From contig MGXV01000006.1 in NCBI GenBank assembly GCA_001801485.1, positions 1 to 64,000 on the forward strand: a stretch of DNA of 64,000 bases, given 5' to 3'. Source of the stretch: Gammaproteobacteria bacterium RIFCSPHIGHO2_12_FULL_37_14 (lineage in GTDB: Bacteria; Pseudomonadota; Gammaproteobacteria; DSM-16500). Numbering within the stretch: the first letter of the stretch is position 1; each line of letters starts with the position of its first letter. The notes below the pieces were generated by a model, which was not told where the DNA came from, made no database searches, and saw nothing but the letters and a program-made list of their open reading frames with translations. Both the position numbers and the translations under genes were made by a program. Positions 8,589 to 16,634 of the stretch are shown here, piece by piece.

Positions 8589-9821
8589 ATGTCAGCCTTT
8601 CATTATATTGCCATTGATCTTGCCGGTCAGGAAAAAAAAGGCGTGATCGAAGCAGAAAGCGAAAAACATGCACGCCAATTATTACGAAACCAATCACTTA
8701 TTCCGATAAAAATTCGTTTTGTCCAAGAAAAAAAAATAGGCTCAACGTCATTACAACGCATTCATCTGAAATTTTTAAAGAATGGCTTAAACGCAAAAGA
8801 ATTATCATTATTTACACGGCAATTTGCGACATTATTATCTGCTGGCTTACCGATAGAAGAATCCTTATCAGCGGTGGCAGAACAAACTGAAAAATCACGC
8901 ATCAAAGGCATTATTCTTTCTGTAAGAAGTAAAGTATTAGAAGGTCATGCATTTGCTTCTGCGTTGCGAGAGCATCCCGAATGTTTTTCTGCTTTATATT
9001 GCGCAACCGTGGCAGCAGGCGAGAAATCAGGACATCTGGATAGGGTTTTACTTCGATTAGCTGATTATACCGAGCAACAATGGCAGATGCGGCGAAAATT
9101 AACGACAGCATTAATTTATCCTAGCATGATTATTTTAGTTGCCATTGGTATCGTTGGGTTTTTATTAGAATATGTTGTGCCGAAGATGATTAGTGTATAC
9201 GGTCATCTCAATCAGAATTTGCCTTGGCTTACAAACGTTCTGATTGTCATTAGTAATCTAGTAACAAGTTACGGCGTGTATGTATTGATTGGTCTAGTGG
9301 TTGGGATTTATTTCTGGCGTCGGATGTTGAAAAAAAATAATGAATTGCGAGAGAAAGTTCATTTGTTGCTGTTACGTATTCCACTGATTCGTTATATTTT
9401 GCGAACAGCTAATACTGCACGATTTTCGCGTACCTTATCTATTCTTTCTGCATCAGGGGTACCAGTTCTTGAAGCGATGTATATTTCGGCACAATTGATC
9501 ACCACTATTCCGATTCGCAAAGCTGTTGAGTTAGCTGTTAATCATGTTCGTGAAGGAGCGGCGATACATTTAACTCTCAAACGCACAACCTATTTTTCGC
9601 CAATGAGCATTCACATGATTGCTAGTGGCGAAGCGAGTGGACAATTAGAAAATATGTTGGAGCGTGTCGCGCAAAATCAAGAAGATGAAATTAGTCGCAT
9701 GATTGAAGTTGGCCTCGCGCTTTTTGAACCAGCTATTATTTTGTTGATGGGTATTATCGTGTTATTCATTGTTCTCGCTGTCTTATTACCTATTTTTGAG
9801 TTGAATCAGTTTACGGGGTAA
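8589..9821 (+). CDS. gspF: Type II secretion inner-membrane platform protein GspF
   Basis: Polytopic platform protein of the T2SS. A 410-residue protein with two T2SSF domains; FTRQFATLLSAGLPIEESL is the first and FSRTLSILSASGVPVLEAM the second. Transmembrane segments lie near residues 175-195, 230-250 and 385-405. AGAGGTAAG precedes the ATG. It closes the gspDEF cluster; gspG, normally next, is 10.7 kb away beyond an accessory island. Confidence 0.95.
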   Translation: MSAFHYIAIDLAGQEKKGVIEAESEKHARQLLRNQSLIPIKIRFVQEKKIGSTSLQRIHLKFLKNGLNAKELSLFTRQFATLLSAGLPIEESLSAVAEQTEKSRIKGIILSVRSKVLEGHAFASALREHPECFSALYCATVAAGEKSGHLDRVLLRLADYTEQQWQMRRKLTTALIYPSMIILVAIGIVGFLLEYVVPKMISVYGHLNQNLPWLTNVLIVISNLVTSYGVYVLIGLVVGIYFWRRMLKKNNELREKVHLLLLRIPLIRYILRTANTARFSRTLSILSASGVPVLEAMYISAQLITTIPIRKAVELAVNHVREGAAIHLTLKRTTYFSPMSIHMIASGEASGQLENMLERVAQNQEDEISRMIEVGLALFEPAIILLMGIIVLFIVLAVLLPIFELNQFTG

Positions 9822-9843
9822 AAAAGTTACTATACACTCTCGT

Positions 9844-9878
9844 GTGAACTACTCCTCGGCTAAAGCCGATAGCTTCTA
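9844..9878 (-). mobile_element. Possible remnant of an IS200/IS605-family right end
   Basis: Read on the minus strand, this 35-bp stretch has the form AGCTATCGGC-TTTA-GCCGA followed by GGAGTAGTTCAC. A TCGGC/GCCGA hairpin followed by GAGNAGTTCAC is, from memory, typical of the 3' ends of IS605-type tnpB elements. No tnpA or tnpB ORF lies nearby, so if correct this is only a scar. It sits 23 bp after gspF, exactly at the edge of the accessory island. Confidence 0.35.
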
Positions 9879-9997
9879 ATATATACTCAAACTCGACGGA
9901 TTTAACTACCCTAATTTAATTTAACTCCATATTATACGGTTCATATGTTTTAAGATTAATTTGAATCGCGCTGTTCCAACTTTATATCTTTTTCAGC

Positions 9998-10042
9998 TTG
10001 TTCCTAATTCATTTTGTGTATATAATGTCCATTAATAATGGA
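9998..10042 (+). promoter_or_regulatory. Promoter with operator-like palindrome for the ankyrin-like gene
   Basis: TTGTTC (9998-10003), 17-bp spacer, perfect TATAAT (10021-10026). The inverted repeat TCCATTA-A-TAATGGA (10028-10042) covers the expected transcription start, a usual position for a repressor operator. The regulator is unknown. The rest of the 258-bp gap after gspF shows nothing else beyond the possible IS end. Confidence 0.55.
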
Positions 10043-10079
10043 TATGGCATAAAATAACAATTTATCAAACGAGGCACTG

Positions 10080-11153
10080 ATGACTAGCAACAGACAAATT
10101 CCTATGCTTAAAAAGTTAGCGCACAAATCATTAATAACCCATAGCCTATTTAAAATGAATGATGATGTCATTCACCCCATGGTACGTGAAGAAGTCATGC
10201 GCCAATTTTTACAAGCTGTTATGAATGATAACAGCGATTTAGTGAAACAACTTTTAGATAAGCACCCGGAACTATTGGTGGTTAAGCCGATAGCTTATGA
10301 TGAAAAAGAATTTGTTATTGAAAGCCCATACACATGGCAACGATTTGATGTAGAAGATAAAGATGCATTAACCATCGCTGTTAAGCGAAAACAATTTAAA
10401 ATGATTGAATTACTGCTTTCCTATTATGACAAACTCGAACAAACAGAAGCTGTGATGACAGCGAAGACAGATGCATTATCAAAATGGTCTCATTATGAAA
10501 TGCACAACGATGAAATTGTTATTCCTCGGGAATATGCAGCGTATCTTGAATCATTAATCGATGTATTTGCAAATGAAACTTTTCCGAATGGCACAGCTAT
10601 TGATAGCCCATTAGGTGAGCAAACAGAAGAAGCATTAAATTGGTTCCGCAAAATAACCCTGCCAAATAAGGCGGTTAAATTAGATGATGATGCTCTTGAT
10701 CCAGAGCTTTTTCTTTATGCGTTTTATAAACGGTATGTTAATCATTTTAATCGATTTCAAAATTGGGGTCAGCGAGATCATTTTTGTATAAAAGTCGGTG
10801 GTTGGATACAGAGCCTCCTCACACCTGAGACAGCGAAGATTTTTTGCGAAGGGTTGTATTATGTTGTTGAAGAAAATAGAGCGATCAATCATCGCGCGGA
10901 GTCTCTTAAGTTGCTTGATGGCGAGTCATTTTATCGTTCTTCTCGGGATTCTTTATCGGCTCTTGGTGGAAAATATTTATGCGGGGGCCGGGCGGGCGAG
11001 GCGGTGCGGGGCGGTGCGGGCGAGGGGTGGCCTCTTAGCATGGAAAAATTATGTCAAACAAAAGCAGTAAATTTTCGGAACTTTACGCAGCAACCATTAC
11101 AGCACAATCAGCTCCCTGCCTCTCGTAAGCTACTGGGTTGTGTGATTCTCTGA
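10080..11153 (+). CDS. Ankyrin-like protein with aberrant Gly/Arg-rich C terminus
   Basis: A 357-residue protein. Two ankyrin-like helix pairs can be seen: FLQAVMNDNSDLVKQLLDKHPELL (about residues 41-64) and ALTIAVKRKQFKMIELLLSYYDKL (about 99-122). The middle (about 180-290) is unrecognised. From about residue 300 the sequence turns into a Gly/Arg-rich stretch encoded by a GC-rich tandem repeat, after which ordinary composition returns. GAGG lies 5 nt before the ATG. Ankyrin proteins are a common class of Dot/Icm effectors in Legionellales, so this is a candidate effector by analogy only. The C terminus may not be the original one. Confidence 0.6.
   Translation: MTSNRQIPMLKKLAHKSLITHSLFKMNDDVIHPMVREEVMRQFLQAVMNDNSDLVKQLLDKHPELLVVKPIAYDEKEFVIESPYTWQRFDVEDKDALTIAVKRKQFKMIELLLSYYDKLEQTEAVMTAKTDALSKWSHYEMHNDEIVIPREYAAYLESLIDVFANETFPNGTAIDSPLGEQTEEALNWFRKITLPNKAVKLDDDALDPELFLYAFYKRYVNHFNRFQNWGQRDHFCIKVGGWIQSLLTPETAKIFCEGLYYVVEENRAINHRAESLKLLDGESFYRSSRDSLSALGGKYLCGGRAGEAVRGGAGEGWPLSMEKLCQTKAVNFRNFTQQPLQHNQLPASRKLLGCVIL
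10981..11030 (+). repeat. GC-rich tandem repeat tract inside the ankyrin-like gene
   Basis: About 50 bp of almost pure G and C in an AT-rich gene. It contains a perfect tandem duplication GCGGTGCGGG (11001-11010 and 11011-11020) flanked by two GGGCGAG copies, and several G-runs of three to five. The reading frame stays open through it. Confidence 0.85.
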
Positions 11154-11403
11154 TGTCGCGTAATAATAACCTGGCTGCATAGGCTGCGCGATAAAGTCAA
11201 AAGAGATAAATACACTATCTCTAGTTTTACTCACAACACTGATCCCATTTTTTTGGGTGCTTGTATGATAAATTTAAAACGAACATTTTAGATGGTCTCC
11301 GGCGATTTACTTAATTATATCGGGAATTTTATGCCTGTTAGGTCTAAAATATTTACAAAGTGCTAGCACAACTAATAAATTTTCACAGAAAATGGATGAA
11401 CTT

Positions 11404-12627
11404 TCATTTCAGAACATTTCCTAATGCACAACGATAATGAATTTTATTTTCTAATATATTATATAAACCAACAAGAGCCTCTCTTCCCACATTATTAAAA
11501 CAAGCTTTAACTTTCTCGTCATCAAAGACGATATGATCATCTTTGTCTCTATTGAAAATAACAACTGGTGAGAGAAAAGGATTGGTATCGTTGGAAATGG
11601 TTTCGTTTGAAAGAATCGTTGTTATTAAATCAAACAGTTCTTTGCATTGTATGTCGGATAACTCTTCAATAATTCTTTGTATGTATACCTTGCCATTCAA
11701 AAGATGATCTAACTCGTGCAGCATGACTCTCGCATCACTGCTACTAAACATGTTTTCATGAATGTTGCCACTTAGATCCTGATAGCGAACCGTCACGGTC
11801 TTGGGTCTTCTGACTAAGCCACGCAATGTGCCTTGCACACTTAAGCATCCTTCAGCAAAATCGTCAAATTCATTGTCTATCTTAACAATCACCGGATTAA
11901 TACAAATTTTCAGTTGGGGGAATAGAGTATTTGGATATCTTGTCACTGCTTTAATAACATGTTCTAGATTAGTATAATCGACTCCTGCGAGAATGATTTT
12001 AAGAGGCTCAATTATTTGAGAACACTGATTAGCTGCAATACCAACTCCACCTGTGGTCGTTAACATGCATTGAAGTAGTTTGACTTGTCTTTGTAGTTCA
12101 TTAGACTCGTCGATGGAGAAATGATCTACTGTTTTGGCTTCTTGATGTAAAATCGTATCGCCAATTTGCCTAATGTTAGTTTCTGTACGTTTAGCTTGGC
12201 AGAACTGTTCATATAATTCTTTAAGATTATATTTATGTGTATATTTGTATTTTCCATCATCGATTTTAAAGAATGATATTTCATGGATTGTTTCAGATAC
12301 ATCGCCAGATCGATAGGGGATTTTGTAAACGATAGCACAAAGGGTTCCATCACTTTTTTTTGCTAAAATGATAGGAATATCCCAATGACTAATGTTTTTT
12401 ACAAATTTTTCTTTTAAAGGAAAGTTATATTCATCTTCTGATTGAGTCATTGTTTCTAGCAAATATTTTTTTGCTTTCTCTTTTTTAGGCGAATCGTCAC
12501 TAGCAATATACCTAAATGCAGATACTCGCGATAAAAATAATTCTGTCATATCATTAACCAGTAGCTGATTATTCATTATATTTTTCCAGTAAGACTCATA
12601 GATATCAATTGCTTTATTTGAAAACAT
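11404..12627 (-). CDS. Peptide deformylase-domain protein with long N- and C-terminal extensions
   Basis: A 407-residue protein with a complete peptide deformylase domain at about residues 151-320. It begins IRQIGDTILHQEAK. All three catalytic motifs are intact: GVGIAANQ (194-201), EGCLS (259-263, metal Cys) and HELDH (304-308, two metal His and the catalytic Glu). Ordinary PDF is about 170 residues, so the 150-residue N-terminal and 87-residue C-terminal parts are extra, and I do not recognise them. It is therefore unlikely to be the housekeeping Def. It has its own promoter and lies 141 bp downstream of a regulator-hydrolase-MFS operon. It could act on formylated peptides, provide resistance to a PDF inhibitor, or be secreted; none of these is shown. 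Confidence 0.8.
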   Translation of the reverse strand: MFSNKAIDIYESYWKNIMNNQLLVNDMTELFLSRVSAFRYIASDDSPKKEKAKKYLLETMTQSEDEYNFPLKEKFVKNISHWDIPIILAKKSDGTLCAIVYKIPYRSGDVSETIHEISFFKIDDGKYKYTHKYNLKELYEQFCQAKRTETNIRQIGDTILHQEAKTVDHFSIDESNELQRQVKLLQCMLTTTGGVGIAANQCSQIIEPLKIILAGVDYTNLEHVIKAVTRYPNTLFPQLKICINPVIVKIDNEFDDFAEGCLSVQGTLRGLVRRPKTVTVRYQDLSGNIHENMFSSSDARVMLHELDHLLNGKVYIQRIIEELSDIQCKELFDLITTILSNETISNDTNPFLSPVVIFNRDKDDHIVFDDEKVKACFNNVGREALVGLYNILENKIHYRCALGNVLK

Positions 12628-12724
12628 TTAACACTCTCTCTTGTGGTATGGAATGAATAAATTCGCACATTGTCCTTTTCATATCTTACATATTAATATA
12701 TTTCAGGCTCGTTACGTTCGAACT

Positions 12725-12753
12725 ATTATAAAGAAACATTGAGTGGAGTTAAA
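12725..12753 (-). promoter_or_regulatory. Probable promoter of the deformylase-domain gene
   Basis: Minus strand TTTAAC (12748-12753), 17-bp spacer, perfect TATAAT (12725-12730). The leader of about 90 nt includes GTTCGAAC and ATATATTAATAT, both short palindromes. Confidence 0.5.
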
Positions 12754-12768
12754 TCCTGTAGAATGTCT

Positions 12769-14103
12769 CTACTTGAACATAAATTCAGTTTCAAGATCAT
12801 TAACAGAGTCAGTGTTTGTTTTGCTTAAATATAGCAATCCAATAAAACCAATTAAAGTTGAGATTATTAATAAATAACCTGGAGAATAGGGAATTTTTGT
12901 TTTTTTAACAAGATAATTTACAATCAAGGGTAATGTCCCCATCTCCAAGCTAACAATTATCTGATAAATCAAGGATGCTGTCGTGCATCTGATTTTTGAA
13001 GGAAAATTTTCAGTAATGATTACAGGATAGAGGCTAAAAAAGCAAGAAGATGGGATTGAAATTAAAAGGCTTAAAATTAAAATTTGATTATATGTGCCAT
13101 ATGCTGCGAGCCAAAAAAAAGGTAATGCTAAAATTAAAATTAAAAAACAGATTATTTTTAATAAATTAATTTTATTGCAATAATCAGATAATTTTCCAAA
13201 TAATGGTATTAATATAACGATAATAAATAATGATAATACATTTAGGCTAAACACTTCATTTTGAGAAAAATTTCTAGTTATTAGTAGATGGATTGGAATA
13301 TAAATATAGTAAATAAATGACAAACAAGTACCAAGTAATGTTAATGCGCTAATCGATAAGCATCGAGCAGGATTATGTTTTATAAAAATAAAAGAGTTTT
13401 TTAATATATGCCATTTTTTTGTCGGATCAGTAGTAATGTTGTTCATAATAAAAGTTAGACTTTCAGGGATGGAATGACGAATCCAAATTCCAAAGACGAT
13501 TCCAATGAGTGAGAAAATAAAAATAAAACGCCAGCTCCATTCCGGAATTATTCCAGTAGCAATACCGTTCGAAATAATGAGTGCCCCTAACGAAGCTAGT
13601 AAATAACCTCCGCTAATACCTACAGCAGACCATGAACCATAAAATCCACGATTTATTTTATCACTACTTTCGATTAAATAAGTTGTGGAATTTATATATT
13701 CAATTCCAGCAAAAAAATTTTGAAAAACTCGCAGTAAAATAAACAAAACAGTTGCCCATGTACCAATATAATAATAAGTAGGAAGCAATCCAATAAAGGC
13801 TGTTCCTAATCCCGTAAATACGAGCGATATGACCATTAGTTTCTTTCTACCAATTTGATCGGAAAACATACCCATTATGATGTTGCCAATTGGCCTTACC
13901 AATAGGCTTATGAGAAAAATATATAAGATATCGATTACATGCGCATATGGATCAGTCGATGGAGGAAAAAAAACCCTACTCAATGTTGTTGCCATTAAAG
14001 AGATTAAAATCAAATCATAAGTTTCTATAATATTTCCAATGGCCCCACTTGCAAAAATCCGTTTGACCAGCTGTGGTGAATATTTCGCTGAAAAATTTGC
14101 CAT
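12769..14103 (-). CDS. MFS transporter, metabolite:H+ symporter (ProP/MHS) type
   Basis: A 444-residue major-facilitator protein with about 12 hydrophobic segments. The MHS subfamily start is visible (ASGAIGNIIETYDLILISLMA), as is the loop 2-3 signature GMFSDQIGRKKLM near residue 80. It is probably an importer of a small organic solute in the inner membrane, since MHS members take up compounds such as proline, betaine and dicarboxylates. It starts 2 nt after the hydrolase stop and is the last gene of a four-gene operon. The very AT-rich codon use matches its operon partners more than the flanking T2SS genes. The substrate cannot be read. Confidence 0.85.
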   Translation of the reverse strand: MANFSAKYSPQLVKRIFASGAIGNIIETYDLILISLMATTLSRVFFPPSTDPYAHVIDILYIFLISLLVRPIGNIIMGMFSDQIGRKKLMVISLVFTGLGTAFIGLLPTYYYIGTWATVLFILLRVFQNFFAGIEYINSTTYLIESSDKINRGFYGSWSAVGISGGYLLASLGALIISNGIATGIIPEWSWRFIFIFSLIGIVFGIWIRHSIPESLTFIMNNITTDPTKKWHILKNSFIFIKHNPARCLSISALTLLGTCLSFIYYIYIPIHLLITRNFSQNEVFSLNVLSLFIIVILIPLFGKLSDYCNKINLLKIICFLILILALPFFWLAAYGTYNQILILSLLISIPSSCFFSLYPVIITENFPSKIRCTTASLIYQIIVSLEMGTLPLIVNYLVKKTKIPYSPGYLLIISTLIGFIGLLYLSKTNTDSVNDLETEFMFK

Positions 14104-14105
14104 GA

Positions 14106-15002
14106 CTATGCGTAACCATTTTTCATTCTTAAGAAAAATGTAACCTCTTTGATATATTTATCCTTTGCATCTGTAGTTAATGCATGACCACATTTTTTAA
14201 ATATTTTTAATTTCGAATCATAAATATTATTTTTTATAATCTGGGATTGCTTAGGACTACAAACCCAATCATCTTGACCAGATAGAATTAGCGTAGGACA
14301 GGTAATTTTTTTAAGTTTAGGAATAAAATTAAAATGATGTAAGAAACCACCGAACCCTGCGTTTAGTACTTCATAGGATAATATATTTTTTAATTTTCCT
14401 AATTTTATTTTTTCAGAATTTGGTTTCTTGCGTTTCTTTTTCTTGTAATTATAAATATAAAGAGAATCCATTATTTTAAAATAATGATTGACTTCCCGAT
14501 CGTTATTGAAGGTTCCATTCCATAAGTATTTGTTACAAACAGAAATCTGTTTAGTATTGCCAATTTTTTGAATATTTTCTTTGGCTTCATTTATAAAGTG
14601 GTAACTTGGTGCTGTAGAAATCAAAATTAATTTATTTACATTTTTACTATAACGAATTGCATATCCTTGTGCAACCATACCGCCATAAGAGATACCTAAT
14701 ATACAAATTTGTTCTAAACCCAAATACTTTCGCAATGCTTCTATATCTTTGATATTATTGTCTAAAGTATAATCGGAATTTTTAGTTTTCTTGCTCCATC
14801 CACAACCTCGCTGATCAATAAAGACTAATTGTGCATATTGCTGTAATTTAATTGAATCATATTTAAAGTGTATATGATTACCGCCAGGACCGCCGTGTAT
14901 AAGAAATAAAACAGGTTTTTCTATAAGATTATTGCCATTTGGTACTATTTGCATGCCTGATATATCGAAATAAATTTCTGTACCGCGTATCTTTGCTTTC
15001 AT
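14106..15002 (-). CDS. Alpha/beta hydrolase, proline iminopeptidase-like (S33)
   Basis: A 298-residue alpha/beta hydrolase. It has the oxyanion motif HGGPGG near residue 37, FIDQRGCGWS near 80 as in prolyl aminopeptidases, the nucleophile elbow GISYGG (Ser near residue 125), the acid in SGQDDWVCS and the catalytic His in KKCGHAL. Family members release N-terminal proline from peptides, but many act on other amides or esters. There is no signal peptide, so it is cytoplasmic. It lies between a sensor-like gene (9 nt upstream) and the MFS gene (2 nt downstream), which suggests that the transporter brings in the substrate. That is inference. Confidence 0.85.
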   Translation of the reverse strand: MKAKIRGTEIYFDISGMQIVPNGNNLIEKPVLFLIHGGPGGNHIHFKYDSIKLQQYAQLVFIDQRGCGWSKKTKNSDYTLDNNIKDIEALRKYLGLEQICILGISYGGMVAQGYAIRYSKNVNKLILISTAPSYHFINEAKENIQKIGNTKQISVCNKYLWNGTFNNDREVNHYFKIMDSLYIYNYKKKKRKKPNSEKIKLGKLKNILSYEVLNAGFGGFLHHFNFIPKLKKITCPTLILSGQDDWVCSPKQSQIIKNNIYDSKLKIFKKCGHALTTDAKDKYIKEVTFFLRMKNGYA

Positions 15003-15011
15003 AATGAATTC

Positions 15012-15656
15012 TTATTTATTATTAACAACAAGTTTTAAAATAGGCTTTTTACGAGAGGGTTGTCTGCAAGTTATTGACGGCAGAGAAAAGCTCGGATCAC
15101 AATAATTTGCATAAATATTATGAATTAATTTATAACTATAATCGCCTAGTCCAAGCAACTCATTTGTATGATTACGATAATAATCAAGCAAATCAATATT
15201 TTTGCTTCTAGTCGCATATGAATAAATCAAGTTAAAAGCACCTATTTTTTTTGAAGTATTAAATCCAAGAGTAAATCCGTGTTTATGTTCTTTTATATAT
15301 TTGATTTCATTGAAATATTGTTTTGAATAAGCTTTTTCCCAAGCATAAAAATAATTACTATTTTGAAATTTAATAGAAAAACTTTTATCGAATTTCCAGA
15401 GACCTTGAACAAGCAAGTTATATTCAACAGATGGTGTGATCGAAAAAATTAATATTTTTTTATTGGGATCAATAATTTTTATTGCGATATGATCTATTAG
15501 AAATGTACCTCTTAAGTCAATTAATTTTTTATATATTTCTTCTTTGTGGTTAAAAAGAATATCTAGAATATCTTCATGAAGAATGGTATCGTTACATTCA
15601 CTATTGTTTAAAGTAACTTGATTGTGTTCGGTTTTAATCATTTCGTGTTTTTCCAT
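15012..15656 (-). CDS. Unknown protein resembling a LuxR-type sensor domain without HTH
   Basis: A 214-residue protein with no signal peptide or membrane segment. The pattern IDHIAIKIIDPNKK, then YFYAWEKAY, HGFTLGFN and NLIYSYATRS, and finally a helical LLGLGDYSYKLIHNIY, recalls the N-terminal ligand-sensing halves of LuxR-like regulators that are numerous in Legionellales. No C-terminal LuxR HTH is present; the last 30 residues are basic and Pro/Ser-rich. It lies 3 nt after an XRE HTH gene, which suggests a split regulator with DNA-binding and sensing on two chains. The family assignment is from recall and uncertain. Confidence 0.45.
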   Translation of the reverse strand: MEKHEMIKTEHNQVTLNNSECNDTILHEDILDILFNHKEEIYKKLIDLRGTFLIDHIAIKIIDPNKKILIFSITPSVEYNLLVQGLWKFDKSFSIKFQNSNYFYAWEKAYSKQYFNEIKYIKEHKHGFTLGFNTSKKIGAFNLIYSYATRSKNIDLLDYYRNHTNELLGLGDYSYKLIHNIYANYCDPSFSLPSITCRQPSRKKPILKLVVNNK

Positions 15657-15659
15657 ATA

Positions 15660-16160
15660 TTAAATTCTTTTTTCCTTGTGAAGGTTGCTAAATTGCATTG
15701 CTGAGGACAACATCATATCGATTATTTTTAGAATAGTTTTATTATCGGCATTGATATGAGATGCGTCATAAATAACGCCAACAATAAAATTAATAATCTT
15801 TTCCGCATTGTTAGTAGGTGGAAAAAGAACAATACTTTCATGTAGGATATATTTTAAAAGTTCGCTTTCAATTTCAATTGATGAGGAAGGCTTATGTTTG
15901 GAAGGCATAGATTCATTTTCCCCAAATAGTAGCCAGCTTGGGGATGTATTTAGCCATTTTGCCATTTTAGGTATGATGCTATAATCCGGCAAGGCCAAAC
16001 CTAATGTATATTTTCGAGCCATTTGGTACGAAACATCTGCTGCAATAGCTAATTGTCTAATCTGGACTTTGGCTTTAGAGCGGTTAGAAAAATAGCCTTC
16101 TTTTTGTAGTAAGGAATTAAGTCTTTTGGAGAAATTGATTACAAAATCTGATCTTCCCAT
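15660..16160 (-). CDS. XRE-family helix-turn-helix regulator
   Basis: A 166-residue protein, first of the operon. The N-terminal HTH (about residues 10-80) reads VQIRQLAIAADVSYQMARKYTLG and ends with the WLNTSPSWLLFGE tail usual in CI-like repressors. The C-terminal part (about 95-160) is helical and lacks the LexA/S24 Ser-Lys catalytic pair. It probably represses its own operon and perhaps the divergent gene at 16635; the 474-bp intergenic region holds palindromic sites. Confidence 0.8.
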   Translation of the reverse strand: MGRSDFVINFSKRLNSLLQKEGYFSNRSKAKVQIRQLAIAADVSYQMARKYTLGLALPDYSIIPKMAKWLNTSPSWLLFGENESMPSKHKPSSSIEIESELLKYILHESIVLFPPTNNAEKIINFIVGVIYDASHINADNKTILKIIDMMLSSAMQFSNLHKEKRI

Positions 16161-16253
16161 TTTTAACTATCCAATTGAATCATAAGTAAATTATTAAAAG
16201 TAAATTTTTTAAAATCATATCTAAATTTGTAACCCCCCAGGTTGTGGATAAAT

Positions 16254-16385
16254 TAGGGTTATTTTTGTAACAAAATACGTGATTGTCATCCTGAGCACTG
16301 TTTTTTAGTGCGAAACATCTCGTTTTTTTAAACAAATCGAGATCCTTCGTCGCAAAAAGCGCTCCTCAGGATGACACCTGGGGAG
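16254..16385. repeat. Dispersed intergenic palindromic repeat, copy 1
   Basis: About 130 bp shared with 54278-54413. Order: TAGGGTTATTTTTG, GTCATCCTGAGCACTG, a T-run hairpin, ATCTCG/CGAGAT around TTTTTTTAAACAAAT, then CTCCTCAGGATGAC. The outer GTCATCCTGAG and CTCAGGATGAC are inverted. This copy is bounded by near-perfect inverted repeats AACCCCCCAGGT (16231-16242) and ACCTGGGGAGTT (16376-16387). It is non-coding and lies in the gap between the XRE gene and the gene at 16635. Confidence 0.85.
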
Positions 16386-16451
16386 TTACCTAAATTTTAA
16401 GAAGAATAAATATAACATAAATTTACTTAAAAACTAATTATTGATAAATTT

Positions 16452-16506
16452 AACTAGAAATATAAATTATACTTTTAGTTGATTTTAATTTAACTAAAAG
16501 TATAAT
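16452..16506 (+). promoter_or_regulatory. Promoter covered by a three-half-site palindromic operator
   Basis: A perfect 15-bp inverted repeat, ATTATACTTTTAGTT (16466-16480) and its complement (16492-16506), is spaced by 11 nt. A third, imperfect half-site AACTAGAAATATA lies at 16452-16464. The right arm contains TATAAT (16501-16506), which pairs with TTGATT (16479-16484) at a 16-bp spacing. The operator therefore overlaps both promoter elements, as in a tightly repressed promoter. It reads toward the gene at 16635. Confidence 0.65.
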
Positions 16507-16634
16507 AACTGCGTTTGGTTTCAAAGTCACTTTATCCATCTGGTAATCCTATAAAAGCAGTACAGAGGTTATTTCTTTTTTTGCTGCTGATAGGTTGTTG
16601 GGTTACCTGTTTTTTTAATAGTAAGGATGCAATT

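Noticed and set aside
10798..11070. 90-residue plus-strand ORF overlapping the ankyrin-like gene in another frame
   Set aside because: It starts inside the longer gene, shares its composition shadow and has no start signals; it could matter only if the GC tract causes frameshifting.
16515..16634. N-terminal extension of the gene at 16635
   Set aside because: The stretch would begin almost on top of the -10 box at 16501-16506; the later ATG has a good Shine-Dalgarno sequence.
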